A stretch of DNA of 64,000 bases from an uncultured Emergencia sp. (GCA_904420065.1 CAJFTU010000009.1:62001-126000), one strand, 5' to 3'. Shown: positions 1 to 9,789, counted from the stretch's first letter. Made by a program: numbers and translations. Notes: a model not told the origin generated them from the letters alone.

Positions 1-1706
1 TCGGCAAACGAACAGAGCACGTCAAGCTGAGCGACGGATTGAGAAGTTTCCTGGATTTCCCGTATGTATTCCTCGATATTGGTTCGGATCTCGGTAAAGA
101 GGCGGTGTTCCAGCTGGTTGATCTTGGTTTCTGCGTTGAGGACCAAATTCTCCATCTCCTTCAGTTCCGGAGTGATAAATCTTTCGTTGTTGACCAGCGT
201 CTGCTTTCTGATATAGTTTTCCGGGACGTTCTGTGCGTTGGATTTTGTTACGTCGATATAGTAACCAAAAACCTTGTTGAATCCCACTTTCAGGGTTCGT
301 ATTCCGGTTCTCTCTCTCTCCGCGCTTTCCAGATTTGCGATCCACTGTTTTCCGTCTTTAATAGAAAACTTCAGATTGTCCAGCTCTTCGGAATACCCTT
401 CTTTGATGATTCCGCCCTCTTTAACCGTAAAAGGGGGATCGTCGCAGATGGCCTTTTCAATCAGATCGTAGACCGGCTTCAAATCGCAAATCTGATCGCA
501 GAGTTTTCGCAGAAGCTCTGCGTTTGCGTATTCCAACTGGCTCTTGATTTCAGGCAGGACGAAAATCGAGTTTTTCAGAGCGATGAGATCTTTTCCGTTG
601 GCGTTTCCGGAAGCGATTCGTCCGGCCAGCCGTTCAAAGTCGTAGATCTGTTTCAGCCCTTCTCTGAGATTATTTTCCGTCACCTGCTCCCGGGTCAGCT
701 CTTCCACAGCATCGAGCCGCAGATTTATCTCTTCGGCGCTGTTCAGAGGCTCTTTCAGCCACTGCTTCAGCTTGCGACATCCCATGGCGGTGCAGGTTCT
801 GTCCAGCACGCCAAGAAGGGAACCCTGAACCTTTTTATCGTAAAGGGTTTCGGTGATTTCCAAATTACGCAGCGTCGCTTTGTCCAGGGACATATGCTTT
901 CCGATCTCATAAAACCGGCATCGGGTCAGCTGTTTCAGATTCTGCTTCTGGGTTTCCAGCAAATAGGAAAGAAGAGCGCCCAGAGACAAAACGCAGAGTT
1001 CTCTGCCGTCAATTCCCAGCCCGGTCAGCGAATAGGCGGAAAACTGGGCTTTTACTGCGTCTTCTGCCGCTTTAGGCTGATAGTAGGAATCGTTCATGGT
1101 AAAGACGAAGCTGCCGGTGACCGTCCGGATTTCTTCGATATCCTGCAGCAGAGCCGCAGACTCGTTGATCATGATTTCCTTAGCGTTGATCTTGACCAGT
1201 TCGTTGAGCACGTCTTCGGAAAGGTCTGCCGAAGATATTTTTTCTGTGGTACAGAGTTCTCCCGTGGAAATGTCGCAGTAGGATACAGACATCCCACGCT
1301 TGTCCAGATATACAGAGGCCAGATAATTGTTTTCCTTTTCGTTGAGCATGGTCTGGGAGGTCAGGGTTCCCGGCGTAACGATCTGAATCACTTCCCGCTT
1401 TACGATTCCTTTTGCTGAAGCCGGATCTTCCACCTGCTCGCAGATCGCTACTTTATAGCCCTTTTCTACCAGTCGGGCGATGTAGGTGTCCGCAGAATGA
1501 AAAGGAACTCCGCACATGGGAGCTCTCTCTTCCTGTCCGCAGTTCTTCCCGGTCAGGGTCAGTTCCAATTCACGGGAAGCGGTCTTTGCGTCGTCATAAA
1601 ACATCTCGTAAAAATCGCCGAGACGAAAAAACAGAATACAATCCTGATAGTCTGCCTTAATTTTCAAATACTGCTGCATCATCGGGGATAACTTGTGATT
1701 TGCCAT
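1..1706 (-). CDS. mutS: DNA mismatch repair protein MutS (C-terminus cut by window edge)
   Basis: Recognises base mismatches and small loops and starts methyl-independent mismatch repair with MutL. The first 568 residues are present. The mismatch-inserting Phe-x-Glu motif is visible as F32-Y33-E34 in LGDFYEMF, followed by the connector, lever and clamp regions. The Walker ATPase and dimerisation part lie beyond base 1. The ATG at 1706 has an AAAGGAG ribosome-binding site 11 bases upstream, and its first residues (MANHKLSPMMQQY) match the family's usual start. It has its own promoter and is separated from the upstream aminotransferase by a terminator, so it probably heads its own unit, usually followed by mutL. 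Confidence 0.96.
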   Translation of the reverse strand, partial: MANHKLSPMMQQYLKIKADYQDCILFFRLGDFYEMFYDDAKTASRELELTLTGKNCGQEERAPMCGVPFHSADTYIARLVEKGYKVAICEQVEDPASAKGIVKREVIQIVTPGTLTSQTMLNEKENNYLASVYLDKRGMSVSYCDISTGELCTTEKISSADLSEDVLNELVKINAKEIMINESAALLQDIEEIRTVTGSFVFTMNDSYYQPKAAEDAVKAQFSAYSLTGLGIDGRELCVLSLGALLSYLLETQKQNLKQLTRCRFYEIGKHMSLDKATLRNLEITETLYDKKVQGSLLGVLDRTCTAMGCRKLKQWLKEPLNSAEEINLRLDAVEELTREQVTENNLREGLKQIYDFERLAGRIASGNANGKDLIALKNSIFVLPEIKSQLEYANAELLRKLCDQICDLKPVYDLIEKAICDDPPFTVKEGGIIKEGYSEELDNLKFSIKDGKQWIANLESAERERTGIRTLKVGFNKVFGYYIDVTKSNAQNVPENYIRKQTLVNNERFITPELKEMENLVLNAETKINQLEHRLFTEIRTNIEEYIREIQETSQSVAQLDVLCSFA

Positions 1707-1795
1707 AATTCGTTTTTGCTCCTTTATTCTGTTTCTGTAAATATTTATACCACGGGCAGTGCCTTTAACTCGCTTTGCTGTGTTTCGATATGATT

Positions 1796-1825
1796 AGTAT
1801 ATCATATTCTCCGGTCCGTCTTCAA
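1796..1825 (-). promoter_or_regulatory. Housekeeping promoter for mutS
   Basis: On the minus strand TTGAAG (1820-1825) and TATACT (1796-1801) are 18 bases apart, with a TG dinucleotide one base before the -10 (extended -10). It lies about 90 bases upstream of the mutS start. This is a sequence match only. Confidence 0.6.
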
Positions 1826-1884
1826 TTCTTCTTTTCGGAGCGGATATGCTCCGAGCCGTTTAAAATGCCGTTACCCGGCACATC

Positions 1885-1922
1885 AAAACAGAGCGGCGAA
1901 GATTGCTTCACCGCTCTGTTTT
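1885..1922 (-). terminator. Intrinsic terminator after the aminotransferase gene
   Basis: Perfect 12-base arms (AAAACAGAGCGG and its complement) enclose a 14-base loop and end in TTTT in either direction. It sits 63 bases past the aminotransferase stop and upstream of the mutS promoter, so it separates the two units. Confidence 0.8.
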
Positions 1923-1984
1923 ATCGTAGCTGAAGGAGATTGCCGTAAATCATGCAATACGGCGAAAATCCACTCTGCAGCCGT

Positions 1985-3178
1985 TTATTTTCTGTTGTTA
2001 TAGGCCTCGATACCCAGTCTGATCAGTTCAACGCCTCTGCGCATATCCTCTTTCTTGAGAACGTAAGCGATACGCATTTCGTCTTTACCCAGACCCGGCG
2101 TAGCGTAAAAGCCTTCTGCCGGTGCGAACATTACGGTTTCACCGTTGTCATCAAACTCAGTCAGCAGGAACATCAGGAAGTCCTCTACACTGTCTACAGG
2201 CAGCTTGGCTGTCATATAGAAAGCGCCTCCCGGTTTCTGGCAGACAACACCCGGAATTTTCATCAATTCCTCGTAAACCACGTCTCTTCTTCCGCAGTAT
2301 TCTGCCTTAACTTCGTCGTAGTAGGAAGCAGGGAGTCTGAACAGCGCCGCTGCGCCTACCTGGTCTACAGTGGAAACGCAGAGACGACCCTGGGCGATTT
2401 TCATTACGTTGTTGATCAGGTCTGTGTTCTTGGAGATCAGGAAGCCGATTCTTGCTCCGCATGCGGAAAATCTCTTAGATACAGAGTCGATGATGATCAC
2501 TCTGTCTTCAATCTCCGGAATCTGACCGAAAGAAACAGCCTGTCTTCCGTCGTAGGCAAATTCTCTGTAAACTTCATCGGCAATGATCCACAGATCGTGT
2601 TCTTTTGCGATTTCTCCGATCAGCCTCATCTCATCCATGGTAAGTACGGTTCCCGTCGGATTTCCCGGGTTGATGCAGCAGATTGCTCTGGTCTTTTCTG
2701 TAATCAGAGGTTCAATCTGCTCTCTCTTCGCATAGTGATAGCCTTCTTCGGCCTTGGTTGTGATCGGAACGACTTTGCCGCCGGCAGAAGTAGCGAAAGT
2801 ATGATAATTCGTATAGAACGGTTCTGGAATCAGCACCTCGTCTCCCTCGTTGAGGATAGAAAGGAAAGTCATGTTCAGAGCCTCGGAACCGCCTGTAGTT
2901 ACGATCATGTTCTCTCTGCCGATATTCATGCCGTATGTTTTGAAGTAATCCGATACAGCGTCCTGAAGATCCGTGATACCGCCGGACTCAGCGTAAGCGA
3001 TAACCTTGTTCTCGTAGTTTCTGATGGCTTCCATGAAGCAAGCTGGAGTTTCGACATCCGGCTGGCCGATGTTCAGATGATAAACCTTTTTACCGGCATC
3101 TTTAGCCTTCTGAGCGATAGGGTTGAATTTCCGAATCGGCGAAAATTGCATCGCTTCGACTTTGTTTGATAATTTCAT
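1985..3178 (-). CDS. PLP-dependent class I/II aminotransferase (AspC-like)
   Basis: A cytosolic fold-type I aminotransferase of 397 residues, probably moving amino groups between aspartate or another amino acid and 2-oxoglutarate. Visible motifs are the NPGNPTG loop (about 170-176), the D201-E-V-Y204 cofactor-binding motif, and the Schiff-base lysine K235 in SVSKRFSACGARIG, followed by the arginine/glycine phosphate contact. The substrate cannot be settled from motifs; aspartate or a broad-specificity role is most likely. The start has a strong AAAGGAG site. It lies 21 bases after tlyA, so it is probably the last gene of the nusB-dxs-tlyA unit. Confidence 0.9.
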   Translation of the reverse strand: MKLSNKVEAMQFSPIRKFNPIAQKAKDAGKKVYHLNIGQPDVETPACFMEAIRNYENKVIAYAESGGITDLQDAVSDYFKTYGMNIGRENMIVTTGGSEALNMTFLSILNEGDEVLIPEPFYTNYHTFATSAGGKVVPITTKAEEGYHYAKREQIEPLITEKTRAICCINPGNPTGTVLTMDEMRLIGEIAKEHDLWIIADEVYREFAYDGRQAVSFGQIPEIEDRVIIIDSVSKRFSACGARIGFLISKNTDLINNVMKIAQGRLCVSTVDQVGAAALFRLPASYYDEVKAEYCGRRDVVYEELMKIPGVVCQKPGGAFYMTAKLPVDSVEDFLMFLLTEFDDNGETVMFAPAEGFYATPGLGKDEMRIAYVLKKEDMRRGVELIRLGIEAYNNRK

Positions 3179-3199
3179 TTCTCTCGGTCTCCTTTTAAA

Positions 3200-4006
3200 T
3201 TAATCTAACTCTGCGTGGGAGTTTTCGACAACAGTCTGTATACAAGATACATTATAACGCATTTCTTCCCTTTTGGAAAGAGCTAAAAGATATTCTATAT
3301 TGCCTTTTGCTCCAGTTACCGGCGAAAAAGTCAGGCCAAACGGATAGAGCCCGTTGTCTTCGGCATAGCCGAGAACCTTCTCAATAACTTCGATGTGAAC
3401 ATTCCGATCTCTGACGATTCCCTTTTTTCCTACCTGTTCTCTTCCCGCTTCAAACTGAGGCTTTACCAGGCATACGATTTCTCCGTCTTCGGCCAGAACC
3501 GATGCGGCTACCGGGAATACCAGCCTGAGCGAAATAAACGATACGTCGATGCTGATGAAGTCGACCGGATCGGTTATGGTCTGCGTGTCAAGATAGCGAA
3601 TATTGCACTTTTCCATATTGACCACGCGAGAATCGCTGCGAAGCTTCCAGTCCAATTGTCCGTAGCCCACATCCACAGCATAAACTTTTTCGGCTCCGTT
3701 CTGGAGCATGCAGTCAGTAAAGCCTCCTGTAGAGGCGCCGATGTCCATACAGATCCGGTTTTGAAGCTGCAGACCGAATTCTTCTATGGATTTTTCCAGC
3801 TTCAGACCACCCCGGCTAACGTAGGGACACAGATTTTCCTTGACGAAGATTTCCGCTTCGCTGTCCACCATGTTTCCGGCCTTGTCACTCTTCTGCCCGT
3901 CGACAAAGACGATTCCGGCCATGATTGCCGCCTTGGCCTTTTCGCGGGATGGATAAAACCCCCGCTTTACCATCAAAGTATCAAGCCTTTCTTTCAAAAC
4001 GTTCAC
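3200..4006 (-). CDS. tlyA: TlyA-family rRNA 2'-O-methyltransferase
   Basis: An FtsJ-type SAM methyltransferase predicted to 2'-O-methylate cytidines in ribosomal RNA; some family members are called haemolysin A. An N-terminal S4 RNA-binding domain (about residues 4-65) precedes the methyltransferase domain with SAM motif DIGASTGGFTD (about 88-98), the acidic DVSFISL segment, and KPQFEAGREQVGKKGIVRD. The reading frame is open further upstream to 4147, but that part overlaps dxs and is unlike the family. A GTG at 4006, or a TTG at 3997, gives the usual ~268 residues and follows GGAAAGGA. It overlaps the dxs 3' end by 26 bases, implying coupled translation. Confidence 0.93.
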   Translation of the reverse strand: MNVLKERLDTLMVKRGFYPSREKAKAAIMAGIVFVDGQKSDKAGNMVDSEAEIFVKENLCPYVSRGGLKLEKSIEEFGLQLQNRICMDIGASTGGFTDCMLQNGAEKVYAVDVGYGQLDWKLRSDSRVVNMEKCNIRYLDTQTITDPVDFISIDVSFISLRLVFPVAASVLAEDGEIVCLVKPQFEAGREQVGKKGIVRDRNVHIEVIEKVLGYAEDNGLYPFGLTFSPVTGAKGNIEYLLALSKREEMRYNVSCIQTVVENSHAELD

Positions 4007-5828
4007 CGATCCTTTCCGCCGCAGAAACAGCGTCCATACCATATTTTCTGCAGAGTTCGCCGCAGCTGCCGTGTTCGATAAATTTATCCGGCCATCCGAA
4101 AGAAAGGATGTTCCGGCATCCGGAAACGGCCGCAAACGCCTGTCCAAAACCGCCCGTCAGCACATTGTCCTCTATGGTCACAATCAGCTTGTCGGGATCT
4201 TCAAGACAGCTCAGATCCATGGGTTTCACGCAGGTAACGTCTACAACTCCCGCATCTATGCCCTTTTCCGCAAGAAGCTTTCGGATCTGCAGCGCCGTCT
4301 CTGTCATTTTTCCTACCGCCCAGATATCCGCATCGCATCCGCTATACAGGCGGATGTTTTTGCCGTCAAACGAATTCTCCTCGTCTTTGCCGTCGGGACA
4401 TTCGCCCCGGGGATAGCGAATCGCTACCGGTCCGTTCTGATCAAGAGCATACCTCAGCATACTGCGCAGCTGGCCGGCGCTGCACGGCGTCAGGATCGTC
4501 ATGTTAGGCATAGGCATCAGATAGGAAAGATCGAAGATCCCGTGATGGGTTTCTCCGTCCGCGCCGACGATTCCCGCCCTGTCCACGGCGAATACCACCG
4601 GCAGATTCATCAGACAGACATCCTCTAAGATCTGATCATACGCTCTCTGTAAAAAGGACGAATAAATCGCCACGACAGGCCGCATTCCTGCTCGCGCCAA
4701 ACCCGCTGCAAACGTTACACCGTGAGCCTCGGCTATACCCACATCAAAAAATCTTGCCGGAAAACTGCCGGCGAACTGACTGAGTCCGGTGGCGTCGCAC
4801 ATCGCTGCGGTTACCGCCGCGACGCGCGGATCTTCTTTGGCCAGCTCCATCGCTTCTTCGCCAAATACCTTGGAATAGGTCATACCCGAAGGCGAGAGAA
4901 CCGCTCCGGTTTCGGAATCGAAGGGACCGATTCCGTGAAACTTATTGGGATCGGCTTCCGCATTTCGATATCCCTTTCCTTTTTGCGTTATGACGTGGAT
5001 AAAAACCGGACCGCTGACGTTTTTCGCCGTTTCCAGAACCTCTGTCAGCTCAGCGATGCTGTGACCGTTAACCGGTCCCAGATAAGTAAATCCAAGTTCT
5101 TCAAAGATCACCCCTCCGGAAAGAAGCGCATATTTGACTCTGTCTTTGGCGTGGCTCAGATTGACGGAAATCTCGTCTCCGATAACCGGAATTTGATCCA
5201 GAGAGCGTTTAACCGCTTTCTTGAATCGTATATATCCCTTTGAAGTGCGCAGCTTAGACAGATGCTGTGAAAGACCGCCGATGTTTCGGGATATGGACAT
5301 GCCGTTGTCGTTTAATACGACGATGACTTTTGACTTCGACGCGCCTACGTTGTTCAGCGCTTCGAAAGCCATGCCTCCGGTCATGGACCCGTCTCCGATC
5401 ACGGCGATTACCTCCGAATCCTCGCCCTTGATATCTCTGGCTGCAGCCATTCCTGCGGCCGCGGAAATAGAAGTGCTGGAATGACCCGTTTCAAACACGT
5501 CGTGTTCGCTTTCTTTGATTTTCGGAAAGCCGCTGATTCCGTCCATCTGCCTGAGATGATCGAAATCTTTGGCCCTTCCGGTCAATATTTTATGGACGTA
5601 GGACTGGTGCCCTACGTCCCATATGATCTTGTCTTTTGGACTTTCAAATACCTTGTGAAGCGCAATGGTCAGCTCGACAATGCCCAGGTTGGACGCCAAA
5701 TGTCCGCCGGTTTTCGATACCTTCTCGAGCAGAAAATCCCTTATCTCATAGGACAGCAGTTCCAACTCGGTCTCGTCCATCTTCTTCAGATCGGAAGGAA
5801 AGTCGTACTCTGTTAACGTTTTACTCAT
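3981..5828 (-). CDS. dxs: 1-deoxy-D-xylulose-5-phosphate synthase
   Basis: First step of the MEP isoprenoid pathway: a thiamine-diphosphate enzyme condensing pyruvate and glyceraldehyde 3-phosphate. Its 615 residues are full length. The ThDP motif runs from GDGSMTGG (about 145-152) to the metal-binding Asn in LNDNG (about 172-176). The GGHLASNLG histidine region and the transketolase C-terminal GYxFGG-like EDNVLTGGFG are both present. It follows ispA by 15 bases, so the prenyl synthase and the pathway's entry enzyme are co-transcribed, an arrangement common in Firmicutes and many proteobacteria. Confidence 0.97.
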   Translation of the reverse strand: MSKTLTEYDFPSDLKKMDETELELLSYEIRDFLLEKVSKTGGHLASNLGIVELTIALHKVFESPKDKIIWDVGHQSYVHKILTGRAKDFDHLRQMDGISGFPKIKESEHDVFETGHSSTSISAAAGMAAARDIKGEDSEVIAVIGDGSMTGGMAFEALNNVGASKSKVIVVLNDNGMSISRNIGGLSQHLSKLRTSKGYIRFKKAVKRSLDQIPVIGDEISVNLSHAKDRVKYALLSGGVIFEELGFTYLGPVNGHSIAELTEVLETAKNVSGPVFIHVITQKGKGYRNAEADPNKFHGIGPFDSETGAVLSPSGMTYSKVFGEEAMELAKEDPRVAAVTAAMCDATGLSQFAGSFPARFFDVGIAEAHGVTFAAGLARAGMRPVVAIYSSFLQRAYDQILEDVCLMNLPVVFAVDRAGIVGADGETHHGIFDLSYLMPMPNMTILTPCSAGQLRSMLRYALDQNGPVAIRYPRGECPDGKDEENSFDGKNIRLYSGCDADIWAVGKMTETALQIRKLLAEKGIDAGVVDVTCVKPMDLSCLEDPDKLIVTIEDNVLTGGFGQAFAAVSGCRNILSFGWPDKFIEHGSCGELCRKYGMDAVSAAERIGERFERKA

Positions 5829-5843
5829 GAGAATCTCCCCGTT

Positions 5844-6737
5844 TTACCGTCGTCTGTTCTCCAGTTCAAGAACCAGATTTCTGAAGAACTCGGCATTGTC
5901 GTAATATTTGTCGATCGCTTTAACTGCGTTCATCGTCAATTCTTTCAGCTTCTTTTCAGAGGCTTCCATGCCGTTGAGAGAGACATAGGTGATTTTTTCG
6001 TGCTGCGCGTCTACGCCGGTCTTTTTACCCAGTTCGTCCGCGTTTCCCTTGATATCCAGAATATCGTCGGCAATCTGATAGGCCAGACCCAGATTTTCCG
6101 CATACTGCGTCATATCTTTCATCATTTCATCATCCGCTCCGCCCAGGTATAGTCCAGCCCGTACAGAAGCGACGATCAGAGCTCCGGTCTTGTTCAGATG
6201 GATGTATTCCAACATTTCGTTTGAGCACTGCTTGTGCTCGGCTTCGATATCCGAAACCTGCCCGGCGACCATCCCCCTGACTCCGGCGTTCTTGGTGATC
6301 GTATAGGATGCGTTTATCCGCTTTTTCAGCTCCTTCAAATTGTCAAAATACAGGAACATATCTTTGGTCATCACTTCAAAAGCGGTGGTCAGAAGACCGT
6401 CTCCGGCCAAAACGGCTAACCCTTCGCCGTAGACTTTGTGATTGGTCGGCACGCCTCTGCGCAGATCGTCGTTGTCCATGGCCGGCAGGTCGTCGTGAAT
6501 CAGGGAGTAAGTGTGGATGTACTCCATGGCACAGGCGTAAGGCAGCGCATCCATGGCTTTTCCACCGGCAAACTCACAGGAGGACAACAGGAGCACAGAA
6601 CGCAGTCTTTTTCCCCCTGCGGTGAGAGAGTATTTCATCGACTCATAGAGCGCGCTGCTCTTTGTATCGATGTGGGGAATATAGTCGAGCAGATAATCGT
6701 TGATCATATCTTTATATTCGTTGTAATTTTCTTTCAT
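5844..6737 (-). CDS. ispA: Farnesyl/geranyl diphosphate synthase
   Basis: A trans-prenyl diphosphate synthase adding isopentenyl diphosphate to allylic primers, feeding quinone and undecaprenyl synthesis. It has 297 residues with the GGKRLR substrate-binding motif (about 41-46), the first aspartate-rich motif DDLPAMD (82-88) and the second as DDILD. Length and the small-residue positions before the first motif suit a C15-type short-chain enzyme, but product length is inferred. It sits between xseB (6-base gap) and dxs. Confidence 0.94.
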   Translation of the reverse strand: MKENYNEYKDMINDYLLDYIPHIDTKSSALYESMKYSLTAGGKRLRSVLLLSSCEFAGGKAMDALPYACAMEYIHTYSLIHDDLPAMDNDDLRRGVPTNHKVYGEGLAVLAGDGLLTTAFEVMTKDMFLYFDNLKELKKRINASYTITKNAGVRGMVAGQVSDIEAEHKQCSNEMLEYIHLNKTGALIVASVRAGLYLGGADDEMMKDMTQYAENLGLAYQIADDILDIKGNADELGKKTGVDAQHEKITYVSLNGMEASEKKLKELTMNAVKAIDKYYDNAEFFRNLVLELENRRR

Positions 6738-6743
6738 TACGGG

Positions 6744-6941
6744 TTATACCTCTCCTTCAAACGTTTCTATCTTCTGTTTTGCATTATCCAGTATATCGCT
6801 GCATATCTTGTAGTATTTCATCCCTTCTTCATAGCATTGAATCGCTTCTTCAAGACTGGCATCCTGGGATTTGATCTTATCAGCCATCTTTTGCAGTTCC
6901 GCGAGAGAATGCTCAAAACTTTCTTTATTCACGATCATCAC
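6744..6941 (-). CDS. xseB: Exodeoxyribonuclease VII small subunit
   Basis: The 65-residue helical partner of XseA; together they form the nuclease that degrades single-stranded DNA to short acid-insoluble oligonucleotides. The sequence is one charged coiled-coil hairpin with the family pattern of [16 protein letters not shown], then [19 protein letters not shown]. It overlaps the 3' end of xseA by 17 bases, the usual translational coupling of the two subunits. Confidence 0.93.
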   Translation of the reverse strand: MMIVNKESFEHSLAELQKMADKIKSQDASLEEAIQCYEEGMKYYKICSDILDNAKQKIETFEGEV

Positions 6942-8073
6942 TCCCTATCTCTTTCATTTCACATATGGCAAATCCGTCTTTTAACGTTATCCTGTAAGAT
7001 TCATCTGTATTCAGCTGCTTTGCGCTGGTAACCGTCCGTCCGGTTTGATCGGTGAGAACGGCGAATCCGTTTTCTAAAATCTTTACCGGGTTGTTTTCCT
7101 GCAAGATCAGACGATACTGTTCAATATGGCTTTTCTTCTCGTCGATAAGGCGCAGAAGACGATGTTTCATATCAGTAATCAGATTTTCCGTCAGAAGCTG
7201 GTTGTACATCAGTTTGTTTGACAGCTGCAGCTGGAGGCTCTCTCTCAGTTCCGAGAGCTTTCCTTTCAATTCTTCGACATCGGGAACGGCTATCTGCGCC
7301 GCTGCCGTAGGAGTTTCCGCGCGAACATCGGCTGCAAGATCAGAAAGAGTAAAATCGATTTCGTGACCGACGGCGGAAATAACGGGAATTTTACATCGAT
7401 AGATGCTTCTCACTACGCATTCTTCATTGAACGCCCAAAGATCATCCGCCGACCCTCCTCCTCTGCCTACGATCAGAACATCAATATCCGGACGATTGTC
7501 GCTGACAAAGTCGATCATCGAAGAGATGTCCGATGCCGCGCCATCCCCCTGAACCAGGACGGGAAAAATGGCGATGTCTACAATGTTGTTTCTGGAGCGA
7601 AGTATTTTCAGTATATCTCGGACTGCAGCTCCGGTCTTCGAAGTGATAATGCCCACCTTTTCCGGAAAGGGAGGCAGCGGTTTCTTGTGAGAAGGATCGA
7701 AAAGCCCTTCGGCCATCAGCTTAGCCTTAATTTTTTCCAATGCGGCAGATAGATTTCCCGCCCCGGTCAGTTCCACATTTCTCACATATATGGAGTAGGT
7801 TCCGTTCTTTTTAAATACGTTTACAACGCCGGTAAGGATAACCTCCATACCGTCTGTCAGCTGCTGCGGAAGTTCCGCTGCGTATTCTCTCGGAAGAAAG
7901 CAGTTGATCTTGCTCGCTTCATCCATAATGGAAAAATACACGTGTCCCGACGAATGATATTTTAGATTAGACAGCTCTCCTTTCACCGCTACTGCACCGA
8001 GCAGCGGATCTGTGCTGATAACACGAGCAATGTATTCGTTCAGTTGTGATACGGTAACAGGCTTCAGCGCCAT
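6925..8073 (-). CDS. xseA: Exodeoxyribonuclease VII large subunit
   Basis: Catalytic subunit of exonuclease VII. An N-terminal OB-fold DNA-binding domain (about 1-100, with [17 protein letters not shown]) precedes the catalytic core, marked by [12 protein letters not shown] and [19 protein letters not shown] coiled coil and a C-terminal beta segment follow. At 382 residues it is shorter than E. coli or Bacillus XseA (about 450), mainly through a shorter coiled-coil region. It overlaps the Kae1-like gene upstream by 10 bases and xseB downstream by 17, so this is a tightly packed operon. Confidence 0.95.
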   Translation of the reverse strand: MALKPVTVSQLNEYIARVISTDPLLGAVAVKGELSNLKYHSSGHVYFSIMDEASKINCFLPREYAAELPQQLTDGMEVILTGVVNVFKKNGTYSIYVRNVELTGAGNLSAALEKIKAKLMAEGLFDPSHKKPLPPFPEKVGIITSKTGAAVRDILKILRSRNNIVDIAIFPVLVQGDGAASDISSMIDFVSDNRPDIDVLIVGRGGGSADDLWAFNEECVVRSIYRCKIPVISAVGHEIDFTLSDLAADVRAETPTAAAQIAVPDVEELKGKLSELRESLQLQLSNKLMYNQLLTENLITDMKHRLLRLIDEKKSHIEQYRLILQENNPVKILENGFAVLTDQTGRTVTSAKQLNTDESYRITLKDGFAICEMKEIGSDDRE

Positions 8074-9005
8074 ATTTCCTTCCCTCCCAGTATTGCGGTG
8101 CCCACGGCATTGTCCGTACTCAGTTCAGGCTTACCGAAACAGATATCTATCCCCTTCAACTGTTCTTCCACATATCTGCGGATAAACCGGCTGGAGGATA
8201 CGCCTCCGGCGAACAGGACACTGGATACTTTATATTTCTGCAACAGCTGCTCGGTCATAGCGCATATGGCCTGACCGATCCGCTCGAAGAGCATGACGAT
8301 CAGCTGTTCTTTTTCGATTCGATCGACTTCTCTCTGGCATCTCGTTTCAATTCCGGACAGGTTGACAAATCCGTCGGCGCATTTTATCACAGGCAGAAGG
8401 TTTTTTTCTCCTCCCCTGCCGGAACAGGCAATTTTATCCATTTCCTCACCGCAGGGAAACGCCATTCCCAGCGCGACGCCTACTCTGTCTAAGACCTGAC
8501 CGAAGGCAATGTCCAGGCTTCCTCCTGCAACAGTAAGGGATCCGTTTTTCATCAGCAGCGCTTCCGTGGTTCCTCCGGAGAAGTGGAATGAAAGGAGTTC
8601 TTCCCTCTCTTTTAATGGAGAGAAAAAACGGACTGCTTCTATGTGCCCCTCCTGATGAGAAAAGCTATAGAACGGAACGCCTAAGGATGTGGAAAGCATC
8701 CGGCCTGCGGATATACCTGCATTGAATACGGGCATATAGGAACCCTCTATCGGTCTTGGTTTTGCGGATACGGAAACGCAGACGACCTGATCCCTTGTTA
8801 TCGCGTTAAAACAATCGTCGATAAGTTCCGGCAGATTGTTTACATGCTGAAAAAGAGCGGTGGACTGTCTCAATCCTCGTTCGCCCTTCTTTACGTCAAG
8901 ATATTTTTGCACGTTGCACAGAATGTTTCCATTTTCATCGACTGCGGCTACAGAAGTCTTGTAGTTGCTGGTGTCGATACCTATGGAAATCCGCGGTTTA
9001 TTCAT
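8064..9005 (-). CDS. Kae1/TsaD-like protein (peptidase M22 fold), function unknown
   Basis: A 313-residue paralogue of the tRNA t6A enzyme TsaD, with the ASKHA ATPase fold. It shows the phosphate loop IGIDTSNYKTS at the start, the metal-binding His-x-x-x-His as HQEGH, SGGTTEALL, and a C-terminal FAGGVSSSRFIR nucleotide motif. It is slightly shorter than genuine TsaD (about 335-340), and its position between nusB and xseA is unlike the usual tsaD context. I chose the ATG at 9005 because AGAGG lies nine bases upstream; an ATG at 9014 has no usable site. The start overlaps the nusB stop. Its substrate is unknown, and a second, true tsaD is expected elsewhere. Confidence 0.8.
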   Translation of the reverse strand: MNKPRISIGIDTSNYKTSVAAVDENGNILCNVQKYLDVKKGERGLRQSTALFQHVNNLPELIDDCFNAITRDQVVCVSVSAKPRPIEGSYMPVFNAGISAGRMLSTSLGVPFYSFSHQEGHIEAVRFFSPLKEREELLSFHFSGGTTEALLMKNGSLTVAGGSLDIAFGQVLDRVGVALGMAFPCGEEMDKIACSGRGGEKNLLPVIKCADGFVNLSGIETRCQREVDRIEKEQLIVMLFERIGQAICAMTEQLLQKYKVSSVLFAGGVSSSRFIRRYVEEQLKGIDICFGKPELSTDNAVGTAILGGKEIWR

Positions 9006-9405
9006 CTCGCCCATCCTCTGCGCAGACTCGTCCTAAGATGGCGTTGACGTACCTCGGAGAATCTGCTGTTCCGTACTTCTTGGCCAGCTCCACCGCCTCG
9101 TTGATCGATACGGCTTCGGGAATGTCTCTGAGATAGAGCAATTCACAAGCCGACAGCCGCAGTATCGCCAGATCGGTTTTCGGCATACGGCTGATTTTCC
9201 AGGCTTTGCTGTGCTTCTCAAGGAGGCTGTCCACGCTTTCTTTCTTATTGCACAACAGGGAAAAAAGGTCGCTGCAGTAACGCTCCTGTGAATTAAGGCG
9301 CTTGTCGTTCATGTAATTCTCTCTGTTGTTTACGTCGAAATCACCGCAGGCCTCCATCTGAAAGAAAACCTGCATCATAAATTCTCTTGCTTCTTTTCTT
9401 GTCAT
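8998..9405 (-). CDS. nusB: Transcription antitermination factor NusB
   Basis: A 135-residue all-helical RNA-binding protein that joins NusE/S10 on boxA RNA to prevent early termination of rRNA transcripts. The N-terminal TRKEAREFMMQVFFQME and the C-terminal AVELAKKYGTADSPRYVNAILG segments are characteristic. Its ATG directly abuts the asp23-family stop codon, and its own stop overlaps the next gene's start, so translation is continuous along this operon. Confidence 0.95.
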   Translation of the reverse strand: MTRKEAREFMMQVFFQMEACGDFDVNNRENYMNDKRLNSQERYCSDLFSLLCNKKESVDSLLEKHSKAWKISRMPKTDLAILRLSACELLYLRDIPEAVSINEAVELAKKYGTADSPRYVNAILGRVCAEDGRDE

Positions 9406-9777
9406 TTATCCTTTGTATTCCTCTCCCGGCAGGTTGACCCCCTGCACATGTATGTTTACTTCCAAAACCTTGAGATCGGTAATGGACTCCAGTTCTTGTT
9501 TTACTTTGCTCTGGATTTCCCAGGCCAGCTGCGGAATGCGGACGCCGTATTCCACAATGACGTAAATATCCAGAATCAAATCTTCATCGCTTCGCGAAAG
9601 CTTTATTCCCTTACCTGATGGATCTATCCCCAGGATGTTTTTCGACAGGCTTTCGGTGAAACCGCCGGTCAGCTGGCAGACGCCGGGGATTTTGGATACG
9701 ATATTGGCTGCGCAAACTGTAATCACCTCATCGGATATTTTGATCGTTCCCAGATTTTCCTCTTGCAGATTCGCCAT
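9406..9777 (-). CDS. Asp23/Gls24 family envelope stress protein
   Basis: A 123-residue member of the Asp23/Gls24 (DUF322) family, small proteins linked to alkaline and cell-envelope stress in Gram-positives. The family core is clear in GTIKISDEVITVCAANIV, IPGVCQLTGG and IYVIVEYGVRIPQLAWEIQ. Placement just upstream of nusB is the common Firmicute arrangement. It is first in the nusB-xseAB-ispA-dxs-tlyA unit, and its upstream region carries a duplicated promoter segment. Confidence 0.93.
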   Translation of the reverse strand: MANLQEENLGTIKISDEVITVCAANIVSKIPGVCQLTGGFTESLSKNILGIDPSGKGIKLSRSDEDLILDIYVIVEYGVRIPQLAWEIQSKVKQELESITDLKVLEVNIHVQGVNLPGEEYKG

Positions 9778-9789
9778 AAAACACCTCGG

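Noticed and set aside
39-1418. Long plus-strand open frame opposite mutS
   Set aside because: It is the antisense shadow of a well-supported mutS frame, with no ribosome-binding site and no recognisable product. Similar long plus-strand frames opposite aspS, polA, leuS, rel and the activase were dismissed for the same reason.
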